A stretch of DNA of 52,869 nucleotides from the NCBI RefSeq assembly GCF_910587525.1, contig NZ_CAJULS010000004.1:1-52869 (forward strand). The letters are read 5' to 3'. The notes below the pieces were generated by a model. That model was given only the letters and a program-made list of their open reading frames with translations, was not told the origin of the DNA and made no database searches. The position numbers were made by a program, and so were the translations under genes. Positions 24,000 through 32,473 of this stretch are shown one piece after another (positions within the stretch are counted from its first letter, which is position 1; each line of letters opens with the position of its first letter). The stretch is from an uncultured Oscillibacter sp. (lineage in GTDB: Bacteria; Bacillota; Clostridia; Oscillospirales; Oscillospiraceae).

Positions 24000-24956
24000 A
24001 TGCTGACTGTCTCTGAGGCCGCCGCCCTGCTGCGGAGCTTTGATAACGTATTGATCCTCACCCACGTCCGTCCGGACGGGGATACCGTGGGCTGTGCCGC
24101 CGCGCTGTGCGCGGGGCTTCGGGGACTGGGCAGGACGGCTTATCTCCTGCCCAATCCCGGCCTGACGGATACCACAGCGCCCTATTTCGCGCCCTATGCC
24201 GCCCCGGCTGACTTCCTTCCGGAAAAGGTGGTCTCCACGGACATTGCCGCGCTGTCCCTTCTGCCGGCGAATGCGGAGATGTACCGGGACCGGGTGGATC
24301 TGGCCATAGACCACCACCCCTCCTTTGAGGGCTTTGGCCGGGCCAATATTGTCCGGGCGGAGGCCGCCGCCTGCGGGGAGCTGCTGTATGATATTCTGAA
24401 GGAGCTGGGGCCCATCACGCCGGAGATCGCCCTGCCGCTGTATGTGGCCGTCTCCACGGATACCGGCTGTTTTGCCTACGCCAACACCACTGCGGAGACC
24501 CACCGGGTGGCGGCGGCGCTGATGGAGACGGGCATCGACTGCCGGACCGTGAACAAGGTGTTCTTCCGCACCAAGACCCGGAAGCGGATGCAGCTGGAGG
24601 GGGCTATGCTGAGTGCCTGTGAGTTCTACGACCGGGGTCGGGTAGCGGTCCTCTCCGTGCCGCTGGCCCTGATGGAGCAGTTCCAGGCCGCGGAGGGCGA
24701 CGCCGAGGATCTGTCCGCCCTGGGGGGCCAGATCCAGGGGGTGGACTGCGCCGTCACCATGCGGGAGCTGCGGCCGGACGTGTGGAAGCTGTCCCTGCGT
24801 ACCGGAGACCGGGTCAACGCAACCCGTGCCTGCGGTCTCCTGGGCGGCGGAGGCCACGCGGCGGCGGCAGGCTGCACTGTGGAGGCCCCCTGGGCGGAGG
24901 CCAAGCGGCAGATTCTGGACGCAGTGGCCCAGGTGGCGCCGGACTTTTTGAGATAG
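24000..24956 (+). CDS. nrnA: DHH-family phosphoesterase NrnA (oligoribonuclease/pAp phosphatase)
   Basis: A 318-residue enzyme that degrades very short RNA and dephosphorylates pAp in Firmicutes. Motifs: LILTHVRPDGDTVGCAAALC near 18-37 (the DxD of motif I), VDLAIDHHPSFEGFG near 99-113 (DHH), and GLLGGGGHAAAAGCTVEA near 279-296 (DHHA1 GGGH). The ATG at 24000 begins 4 nt after the rbfA stop. Length (about 313-320) fits. In Bacillus nrnA is elsewhere, but the rbfA-nrnA-truB-ribF order is typical for Clostridia. Confidence 0.95.
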   Translation: MLTVSEAAALLRSFDNVLILTHVRPDGDTVGCAAALCAGLRGLGRTAYLLPNPGLTDTTAPYFAPYAAPADFLPEKVVSTDIAALSLLPANAEMYRDRVDLAIDHHPSFEGFGRANIVRAEAAACGELLYDILKELGPITPEIALPLYVAVSTDTGCFAYANTTAETHRVAAALMETGIDCRTVNKVFFRTKTRKRMQLEGAMLSACEFYDRGRVAVLSVPLALMEQFQAAEGDAEDLSALGGQIQGVDCAVTMRELRPDVWKLSLRTGDRVNATRACGLLGGGGHAAAAGCTVEAPWAEAKRQILDAVAQVAPDFLR

Positions 24957-25031
24957 GAGTGAGGAGACAGGAGATATCGGGAATTGCAGACAACGCTCTA
25001 TCTCATATCGCCCATCTCCCATCTGAGTAAA

Positions 25032-25898
25032 ATGCCGAGTGGAATTTTAGTGATTGACAAGCCCGCCGGGTGGACCTCCATGGACGTGTGCGCCAAGATT
25101 CGGGGGATTCTCCATGAGAAGCGGGTGGGCCACGGCGGAACCCTGGACCCCATGGCCACCGGCGTATTGCCGGTGTTTGTGGGACAGGCCACCAAGGCTG
25201 TGGAGTTCGCGGAGAACAGCCGCAAGGAGTATATTGCCGGGCTGCGGCTGGGCCTCGTCACCGACACCCAGGACACCACCGGCGAGACGCTGGAGAGCCG
25301 CCCGGTCGCAGTCTCCCGGCAGGAGCTGGAGGCCGCGCTAGACCGCTTTCGGGGGGAGCTTCAGCAGATACCCCCCATGTACTCCGCCGTAAAGGTACAG
25401 GGGAAGAAGCTCTATGAGCTGGCCCGGAAGGGCCGGGAGGTGGAGCGGAAGCCCCGGCCGGTGAATATTTACGCCCTGGAGCTGCTGGAACAGGCGGGGG
25501 AGACGGATTACCGCCTCCGCTGTGTCTGCTCCAAGGGCACGTACATCCGCACCCTCTGCCACGACATCGGGCAGGTCCTGGGCTGCGGCGGCGCCATGTA
25601 TGCGCTCCGCCGCGCCATGGCGGCGGAGTTCACGCTGGAGGAGACCGTGACCATTGAGGATGTCCAGGAGCGGGGCGAGGCGCTGCTGAGGCCTGTGGAC
25701 AGCCTGTTTGCCCGGTATCCGGCCCTGACCGTCCGCTCCGCGGGGGTGGAGCGGCGGGTCCGCAGCGGCGGCGGCTTCACCGAAAGGGAGCTGGCCGACG
25801 GCACCTACCGGGTCTATGGGCGGGAGGGGGAGTTTCTCTGCCTGTCCCGGGCCTGCGGCGGCGAAGTGACCGCCATCAAAAACTTTTTTGGAGCGTAA
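25032..25898 (+). CDS. truB: tRNA pseudouridine-55 synthase TruB
   Basis: A 288-residue enzyme making pseudouridine 55 in the T-loop of tRNAs. It opens SGILVIDKPAGWTSMD; GGTLDPMATGVLPVFVG near 35-51 holds the catalytic Asp39. AELARKGREVERKPRPV is the family's middle part; the end is a PUA-like domain. The ATG at 25032 matches the family start but lacks a clear ribosome-binding site. A TTG at 24984 has AGGAG 10 nt before it and would add MQTTLYLISPISHLSK; I consider this open. Downstream, ribF starts 2 nt after the stop. Confidence 0.94.
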   Translation: MPSGILVIDKPAGWTSMDVCAKIRGILHEKRVGHGGTLDPMATGVLPVFVGQATKAVEFAENSRKEYIAGLRLGLVTDTQDTTGETLESRPVAVSRQELEAALDRFRGELQQIPPMYSAVKVQGKKLYELARKGREVERKPRPVNIYALELLEQAGETDYRLRCVCSKGTYIRTLCHDIGQVLGCGGAMYALRRAMAAEFTLEETVTIEDVQERGEALLRPVDSLFARYPALTVRSAGVERRVRSGGGFTERELADGTYRVYGREGEFLCLSRACGGEVTAIKNFFGA

Positions 25899-25900
25899 CC

Positions 25901-26809
25901 ATGTCCATGAAGGAACGAGTGATAGCCCTGGGTTTTTTCGACGGAGTCCATCTGGGTCACGGGGCTCTGCTGCGCCGGGCCGCGGAGGCCGCCGCAGAGC
26001 GGGGCGCGGTCCCCGCCGTGTTCACCTTTGACCGTCCGCCCAAGGAGGTGGTCACCGGGGTGCCCTGTCCCCTGATCAACTCCCCGGAGGACCGCAGGGA
26101 GCTGGTGAGCCGGCTGTACGGCATTCGGGAGGTCATTATGGCCCCCTTTGACCACGAGATGATGACCACCGGCTGGGAGGACTTCATCACGGAGATCCTG
26201 GTGGGGCGTTACCACGCCGTCCATCTGGTGGCGGGCCACGACCACCGCTTTGGCCACAAGAATCAGGGGACGCCGGAGCTTTTGAAAGAGAAGTGCGCCC
26301 AGCTGGGACTGGGCTGCGACATCATTCCAAAGGTGGAGATTGGGGATATCACCGTCAGCTCCACCTACATTCGCCGCCTTCTGGAGCTGGGGCAGACGGA
26401 GCGGGCCGCCCGGTTCCTGGGCCACCCCCACACCCTGGCGGGAACCGTCCGCCACGGGCGGGGCGTTGGCTCGACCCGGCTGTTTCCCACCGCCAATCTG
26501 GTGATTCCGTCCCATGTGCTGGTGCCCAGCCACGGGGTGTACGTCACCCGGGTCTATCTGCCGGATGGGAACCATTACGCCGCTGTCACCAACGTGGGTA
26601 CCCGTCCCACCTTGGACAACGGCACAGATATCACCGTGGAGGCCTGCATTCTGGACTTCCAGGGGGATTTGTACGGGCAGACTTTGCGGGTGGAGTTTTA
26701 CCGCCACCTGCGGGACGAGATGCGCTTCGACTCTCTGGACGCCCTGCGGACCCGGATCGCCGCCGACGCGGAGACCACGAGACGGTATTTTGAAGAGAAT
26801 CCCGTGTGA
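25901..26809 (+). CDS. ribF: Bifunctional riboflavin kinase/FAD synthetase RibF
   Basis: A 302-residue enzyme making FMN then FAD. The N-terminal nucleotidyltransferase begins ALGFFDGVHLGHGALLRRA (9-27), with the HxGH-like DGVHLGH. The later GHDHRFGHKNQGTPELL is a nucleotide-binding part. The C-terminal flavokinase half starts near 185 (GTVRHGRGVGSTRLFPTANL, with the TRLFPTAN motif) and contains YVTRVYLPDGNHYAAVTNVG. Length fits (about 300-315). ATG 25901; a second in-frame ATG is two codons later. It ends the operon. Confidence 0.97.
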   Translation: MSMKERVIALGFFDGVHLGHGALLRRAAEAAAERGAVPAVFTFDRPPKEVVTGVPCPLINSPEDRRELVSRLYGIREVIMAPFDHEMMTTGWEDFITEILVGRYHAVHLVAGHDHRFGHKNQGTPELLKEKCAQLGLGCDIIPKVEIGDITVSSTYIRRLLELGQTERAARFLGHPHTLAGTVRHGRGVGSTRLFPTANLVIPSHVLVPSHGVYVTRVYLPDGNHYAAVTNVGTRPTLDNGTDITVEACILDFQGDLYGQTLRVEFYRHLRDEMRFDSLDALRTRIAADAETTRRYFEENPV

Positions 26810-26938
26810 GATAAAAGCAGTGTTTCCGAAAACGGCCCCGCCAGGAAGTGTTTCTTTTTCCGCGGGGACGGTATGACAATGGGTTTGATGGATTTGCCGG
26901 AGCATGGGTGATTTGAGCAGGGGAGACGGAGGAATATG

Positions 26939-27370
26939 ATGCAGATTTCAAGCAGGTTTACGGTTGCGGTCCATGTGCTGATCTGTATTGAGATGTTTAA
27001 AAACGACCATAAAGTGACCAGTGATTTTCTGGCATCCAGTGTAAACGCAAATCCGGTTGTGATCCGAAGACTGCTGCAGCAGCTGAAAGCGGCCGGGATT
27101 GTCCGCGTTGTGCGGGGAACCGGAGGCGCAGACACGGCAAGACCCATAGATCAAATTACGCTGCTTGACATCTATAACGCTGTGGAGTGCGTGGATGATG
27201 GTGAGCTGTTCCATTTTCATGAAAATCCAAATCAGCGCTGCCCGGTGGGGAGAAACATTCATGCGGTTTTGGACGTGAGGCTTGAGAAAATTCAGGGAGC
27301 AATGGAAAATGAGATGAAGTCAGTAACCATACAGGACATTCTGACGGACACGCAGAAACGGATTCTGTGA
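26939..27370 (+). CDS. Rrf2-family transcription regulator (YwnA-like)
   Basis: A 143-residue Rrf2-type repressor with an N-terminal winged helix: SSRFTVAVHVLICIEMFKND, then TSDFLASSVNANPVVIRRLL (recognition helix region) and IVRVVRGTGGAD. The C-terminal half holds LFHFHENPNQRCPVGRNIHA, the single-Cys variant of the sensor loop found in YwnA/CymR-like proteins, close to Bacillus YwnA. I chose ATG 26939 (GGAGG 5 nt before) over the in-frame ATG 26936 that is too close to the ribosome-binding site. It lies just upstream of a cupin gene with a promoter and palindrome in between, so it probably controls that gene. Its composition is less GC-rich than neighbours. Confidence 0.92.
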   Translation: MQISSRFTVAVHVLICIEMFKNDHKVTSDFLASSVNANPVVIRRLLQQLKAAGIVRVVRGTGGADTARPIDQITLLDIYNAVECVDDGELFHFHENPNQRCPVGRNIHAVLDVRLEKIQGAMENEMKSVTIQDILTDTQKRIL

Positions 27371-27424
27371 CCGGACCGCCGTTTGGACACAGGGGGGAAT
27401 TTTTTTCAAAACTTGATGTAACTA

Positions 27425-27453
27425 TTGACATTACAATATGTCGGTGATATAAA
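27425..27453 (+). promoter_or_regulatory. Promoter of the cupin gene
   Basis: TTGACA (27425-27430), 17 nt, TATAAA (27448-27453), a strong sigma-A match. Transcription would begin near 27460, 40 nt before the cupin ATG. Confidence 0.8.
27427..27442 (+). promoter_or_regulatory. Putative Rrf2 operator over the -35 region
   Basis: The palindrome GACAT-TACAAT-ATGTC overlaps the -35 box and spacer of the cupin promoter, where a bound repressor would block RNA polymerase. The half-site spacing and position suit an Rrf2-family dimer. The link to the upstream regulator is inference. Confidence 0.55.
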
Positions 27454-27499
27454 TATTGATGTACTGATAATGGTTACAACAAGAGCTGGAGGTAATATT

Positions 27500-27859
27500 A
27501 TGACAAATTTTAAGAAGGCAAGCATTGCGCCGGACGCGAGGACAGAACTGCACGATATCCTCTCTCTGACCGGAGCGGAGATCAGCGTCAACAATCTTCC
27601 GGCAGGAGCCTGCGTTCCGTTCATTCACTCTCATAAGAGCAATGAGGAGATATATGCGGTTCTCACAGGAAGAGGCAGGGCGGTTATCGACGGAGAGACA
27701 GTGGAACTTTCGGCTGGCGATTGGGTCCGCGTCGCTCCGGCGGCAAAGCGCCAGTTCTCTGCGGCAGAGGACTCTGCAATCAGCTTTATCTGTATTCAGG
27801 TCAAGGCCGATTCCCTGGAGAGCTATACGGGGGATGACGCAGTTATAGAAAATCCCTGA
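27500..27859 (+). CDS. Cupin-domain protein
   Basis: A 119-residue single cupin. The two cupin motifs are present: PFIHSHKSNEEIYAVLTGRG (motif 1, with its His-His and Glu) and LSAGDWVRVAPAAKRQFSA (motif 2). Metal ligands are therefore plausible. The substrate is unknown; such small cupins in Rrf2 units are often linked to stress or redox. ATG 27500 has GGAGG at correct spacing; the longer open frame covers the promoter. Followed by a strong terminator. Confidence 0.9.
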   Translation: MTNFKKASIAPDARTELHDILSLTGAEISVNNLPAGACVPFIHSHKSNEEIYAVLTGRGRAVIDGETVELSAGDWVRVAPAAKRQFSAAEDSAISFICIQVKADSLESYTGDDAVIENP

Positions 27860-27918
27860 AAGCGGTTCTCCTGCGTTATCTGCCGGTAATATCAACGTTT
27901 GGGAATTACATTGCAGAA

Positions 27919-27961
27919 AGCGGCCCCACAGACCGAGATGGCCTGTGGGGCCGCTGTTTTT
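27919..27961 (+). terminator. Terminator after the cupin gene
   Basis: A 13-bp perfect stem (27919-27931 / 27943-27955) with an 11-nt loop, then GTTTTT. The A-rich left side is weaker, so mainly plus-strand, though it could also serve the gene that ends at 27981 on the other strand. Confidence 0.85.
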
Positions 27962-27980
27962 CTGTAGGATCCGGCGTATT

Positions 27981-28253
27981 TCAGATCAACGCCGCCACCA
28001 GCCACACAAGGCCGATGCCCGCCGCCCCCATCAGAGTATACAGCGCCGGGCTCAGATCCCGCCAGGCCCGGCTCAGCCGTCCATGGCCGCTGCCGGTGTA
28101 GCTGCGGGCCACCCGCTTGGCCTCCTCCACCAGCTCCCGGGAGGTGACCCCCTCCCCGGCGGCGTCGTTGCGCACGATGAAGATTGCCTGCTCAAAAAAC
28201 CGCTGGTCCGGGGAATCCACCACCACGACCCGCCTGGAAATACCTTTTACCAT
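27981..28253 (-). CDS. Hypothetical small membrane-anchored protein
   Basis: A 90-residue protein I do not recognise. The N-terminal half reads MVKGISRRVVVVDSPDQRFF with the strand AIFIVRN, the middle is charged (SRELVEEAKRVARSYTG), and the last 20 residues (ALYTLMGAAGIGLVWLVAAL) are one membrane helix at the C-terminus. ATG 28253 is preferred, with GGAGG near by; a TTG at 28271 is a possible earlier start. It follows spoIIE by 82 nt in the same direction, so a sporulation role is possible but unproven. Confidence 0.6.
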   Translation of the reverse strand: MVKGISRRVVVVDSPDQRFFEQAIFIVRNDAAGEGVTSRELVEEAKRVARSYTGSGHGRLSRAWRDLSPALYTLMGAAGIGLVWLVAALI

Positions 28254-28335
28254 GTTCCTCCATGCCTCCAACTAACCATTTGAGATACTTCCATTTTTCC
28301 GCAGAGCGGGAAATTTTATACTGCCTCGCGCCGGA

Positions 28336-30378
28336 TTACACCTTTTTTGCCGCCCCCTCCCTGGGCCGGTACAGCACCTGAATGCCGCAGTCGTCCTGGA
28401 GGCGCTCACGGCGGATGCTCTCCGAAAGAATCAGTCCCGCCAGGATCTGGGGGTCCTCCCCCTCCCAACCGGCCAGCAGGTCCTGGAGCCACTCGTCCCG
28501 GCCCGGGTCCGCCACACCGTCGCTGATCATCACCGTGAAGCCGCCGGGGTCAAGATTCACCTTGGTCACGTCCGGCGCCGCCGGGGCGCCCCGGAGGCCC
28601 GCCGGCAGGGTTCTGCCGGTGATCCGCCGGACCACGCCCCCCTTTTTCAGGTAGCTGGGGGCCGCGCCGAATTTGTAAAAGGCCGTTTCCCCGGTGGCAG
28701 GGTCGCAGGTACAGAGGTCGATGGTGGTGAAACTGCCGGTCTCCGCCCCCCGGAGGGCCATGGCGGAGTTCAGCGTCTTCAGGGCCGCCTCCGGTTCCAC
28801 CCCCGCCTCCAGGAACTGGCGCAGCAGCCGGCAGATCAGGGAGGACTCCTTCCGGGCGGCCTCGCCGCTGCCCATGCCGTCCGCCAGCAGGAGGCACCAG
28901 ACGCCGTCCTCCCGCCGGAAGGACACCACCGTGTCTCCGCAGACGGTTTCCCCCTCCCGGGGGCGTAGGGCCGCCCCCACCCGGCAGGGAGGGGCGGCCC
29001 CCGCCGCCGTCACCGGCTCTCCCAACCCTGCGGCGGTGGCGGTCAGCAGTTCGGAGAGCTGGGCGTACTGCCCCTTGGCGCTGCGGCGGGTTTCCTCCAG
29101 CTGGCGGCGGTACTGCCGCCGCAGAAGAAAGGCGGACAGCTCCCCGTTAATGGCGGTCAAAAAGTCCGGCAAATGGATGCACCGCCCGGTGAAGTAGGTG
29201 GGGAAGTCCTTGGGCAGGGCCCGGCCCCGTTCGAGAAGGTAGGGCGTGGCGTCGTTAAAGGCGTTGAAGGTGCCGGTATACTCCTTCTGCCAGCACAGGT
29301 CGCACAGGGCGCAGCCCTGGCAGACCCGTTCAGCCGCCCGGTCAAAGACGATGGCGGGATTCTCGTCGGTGGTGGGAGGCGTGCGGCCCATGCTGTCATA
29401 CAGGTCCCGCAGGGCCGCCGCCGCCCGGTTCAGCTGCTCTTTCAGCCGCCCGCCGGCAGCGGCGGCAGTTACCGGGCTTTCCGCCTGCTGTACCCGCCTT
29501 CCGCCAAATAGGCGGCCCGGCAGAAGCAGAAAGAGGGCTGAGCCGACGGAGGATTCCAGCAGCAGCGGCCCTGCCAGGGGGGTCTGGGCCGGCAGCAGGA
29601 CTGCCAGGGAGGAGACGAAGAAGGCAAGCCCCGCCGCGGCCCGTCCGCCGGGGAGGCGGCTTCCGGCCAGCAGTCCTCCCAGACCGTAGGCGGCGGCAAA
29701 CAGGGGGCCCCCGGTGTTTGCGCACAGGTCCGCTGTCAGTCCGGCCCCCAGGCCTGCGGCGGCCCCAGCCGAAGCCCCCTTTTCATAGGCGGTATAGGCC
29801 AGCAGCAGGCACAGCAGGGCCCGTCCCACGGAGACGCCGGAGATTGTGAGGTCGCTGACGGCGGCCAGCAATGCTGCCGCCAGAAACAACAGGCTCTCCG
29901 GGGCTGGCCGGTCCTCCGCCGGCCGCAGCAGGGGGCGGAAGAACCAGGAGGACACCCCTGTCAGCGTTGCAGCGGCTATGTAGGGCGCCAGATGCTCCGC
30001 TGGAGCCAGGGACTGGATGACGTAGATGCCGCCCACGGCGGCAAAGAGTGCGGCGGATACCAGAGGCATGAACAGCGGCCGCCTCCACAGGGCGGTCCCC
30101 TGAAAGGTAGCAGAGGCGGTGAGGACCAGGACGCCCGCCGCCAGGAAGGGCAGGGCATCGCCAAAGTCTAGAAACAGCAGCGCACCTGCCCCGGCGCCGG
30201 CCAGGGCGGCAATCCCATCGCCCCCGGGGCCCGCCGCCGCGATACAGCCCAGGGCAAAGGGGGCGTGGCCGTCCGGCAGCTGGCTGGCGGTCAGAGCCGC
30301 CGCCAGAAAAAAGCGGATTCCCCAGGACAGCAGGTGCGCCGGCGGCTGCCGCCGGAGAATGATTTGACCGTATCTCAC
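28336..30378 (-). CDS. spoIIE: Stage II sporulation protein E (SpoIIE)
   Basis: A 680-residue membrane-bound phosphatase. The N-terminal ~300 residues are strongly hydrophobic with about ten helices (for example AALLAAVSDLTISGVSVGRALL). A linking segment has paired cysteines (RVCQGCALCDLCW near 330). The C-terminal PP2C domain has CGDTVVSFRREDGVWCLLLADGMGSGEAARKES; the longest part here is cited only by its motifs CGDT and DGMGSG. In Bacillus SpoIIE dephosphorylates SpoIIAA to turn on sigma-F in the forespore. I chose GTG 30378, with GGAGGG 7 nt before it, over a TTG at 30393. It is shorter than Bacillus SpoIIE (827). Confidence 0.94.
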   Translation of the reverse strand: MRYGQIILRRQPPAHLLSWGIRFFLAAALTASQLPDGHAPFALGCIAAAGPGGDGIAALAGAGAGALLFLDFGDALPFLAAGVLVLTASATFQGTALWRRPLFMPLVSAALFAAVGGIYVIQSLAPAEHLAPYIAAATLTGVSSWFFRPLLRPAEDRPAPESLLFLAAALLAAVSDLTISGVSVGRALLCLLLAYTAYEKGASAGAAAGLGAGLTADLCANTGGPLFAAAYGLGGLLAGSRLPGGRAAAGLAFFVSSLAVLLPAQTPLAGPLLLESSVGSALFLLLPGRLFGGRRVQQAESPVTAAAAGGRLKEQLNRAAAALRDLYDSMGRTPPTTDENPAIVFDRAAERVCQGCALCDLCWQKEYTGTFNAFNDATPYLLERGRALPKDFPTYFTGRCIHLPDFLTAINGELSAFLLRRQYRRQLEETRRSAKGQYAQLSELLTATAAGLGEPVTAAGAAPPCRVGAALRPREGETVCGDTVVSFRREDGVWCLLLADGMGSGEAARKESSLICRLLRQFLEAGVEPEAALKTLNSAMALRGAETGSFTTIDLCTCDPATGETAFYKFGAAPSYLKKGGVVRRITGRTLPAGLRGAPAAPDVTKVNLDPGGFTVMISDGVADPGRDEWLQDLLAGWEGEDPQILAGLILSESIRRERLQDDCGIQVLYRPREGAAKKV

Positions 30379-30534
30379 AGCTTGTCCCTCCAAAAATCAT
30401 GGTTTTCCACCAGTTTATCCTGTGGAGGGAGAGAATCCCGTCGGGAAAAGTGAGAGAGCGGATTTCCCGCCGGGGAAATAGGGGGATTTTGTGGGAATCA
30501 AATTCCCCGGTTTGGCGCCGGGAGGTCACATCTA

Positions 30535-30563
30535 TTGACGGTTTCCAATATTTCCGGTAAAAT
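30535..30563 (+). promoter_or_regulatory. Sigma-A-type promoter of obg
   Basis: TTGACG (30535-30540), 17 nt, TAAAAT (30558-30563). The start would be near 30570, about 50 nt before the obg ATG. It diverges from spoIIE. The rest of the 243-nt gap has CCGG- and AATTCC-type inverted motifs but no clear element. Confidence 0.8.
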
Positions 30564-30621
30564 AGACCAGAATATAAGAAGCAGATACCAATTTTGAAAG
30601 AGAACAGGAGAGGTGCCCTCT

Positions 30622-31905
<1,284 letters not shown>

Positions 31906-31917
31906 GGAGAAATAGAT

Positions 31918-32398
31918 ATGCCTGTTTATAAACCGGAGGATTATGGGGAAGTTATTGCCCGTATTCGGAAAAAGTAGTGGAAAACCACGTTCAAATGGAG
32001 GCGTGCCTGACGGAAGAGACAATTGCCGCATTTGAGAAAGCCTGCGGCATTCACCTGCCGCAGGCTTACCATATGTTCTTAATGCAGGTCGGAGACGGAT
32101 GTGAGAGCATGGTTGACGGATTTCAGTTGAACCGGTTGGAGGATCTGGAGCAAAAAGACTTATCCAGGCCGTTCATGCTGGAAAAAGAGTGGATTTGGGA
32201 ATGTGAGGATGATCGGTATGGAGAGCGGTATGACACCGTTGAACAGGCGATACAGGAAAATGCCGCGGAGAGGTTTGGGATTTTACCGATGTAGGCGTTC
32301 AGCCCTGCTGTGAGCGCCAGGACTTTTTGGGATGGTTCGAACTATGGCTGGATCATCCGGACAGCACGGATTATCTGAAAGACTATGTGTATGAGTGA
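31918..32398 (+). pseudogene. SMI1/KNR4-family gene, frame-broken
   Basis: Three pieces in three frames: MPVYKPEDYGEVIARIRKK from ATG 31918, stopping at TAG 31975; then VENHVQMEACLTEETIAAFE ... GIHLPQAYHMFLMQVGDG to a stop at 32292; and last VWDFTDVGVQPCCERQDFLG, WFELWLDHPD to a stop at 32396. The join at 31969-31977 is a one-frame shift by a homopolymer A-run. Near 32260-32275 another frame change occurs, and from family knowledge about 30 residues seem missing. The original would be a ~180-residue SMI1/KNR4 domain, often an immunity or interaction protein. AGGAG lies at correct distance before the ATG. See findings. Confidence 0.85.
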
Positions 32399-32422
32399 AA
32401 CATTCTCCGGCTTGGCATTTCT

Positions 32423-32467
32423 TTGCCCCCCATTTGGCAGACAGACCGTCTGCCAAATGGGGGGCAA
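32423..32467. repeat. 20-bp perfect inverted repeat
   Basis: Arms 32423-32442 and 32448-32467 (loop AGACC) pair without a mismatch. No T-run follows on either strand. It lies between the SMI1 remnant and the recG stop (32474), where a convergent terminator would be expected, but the tail is missing. Possibly an element end. Confidence 0.8.
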
Positions 32468-32473
32468 TTAACA

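Noticed and set aside
31977..32294. SMI1 frame as an intact small gene from GTG 31977
   Set aside because: No Shine-Dalgarno before this GTG, and the family's start and end are found in the neighbouring frames.
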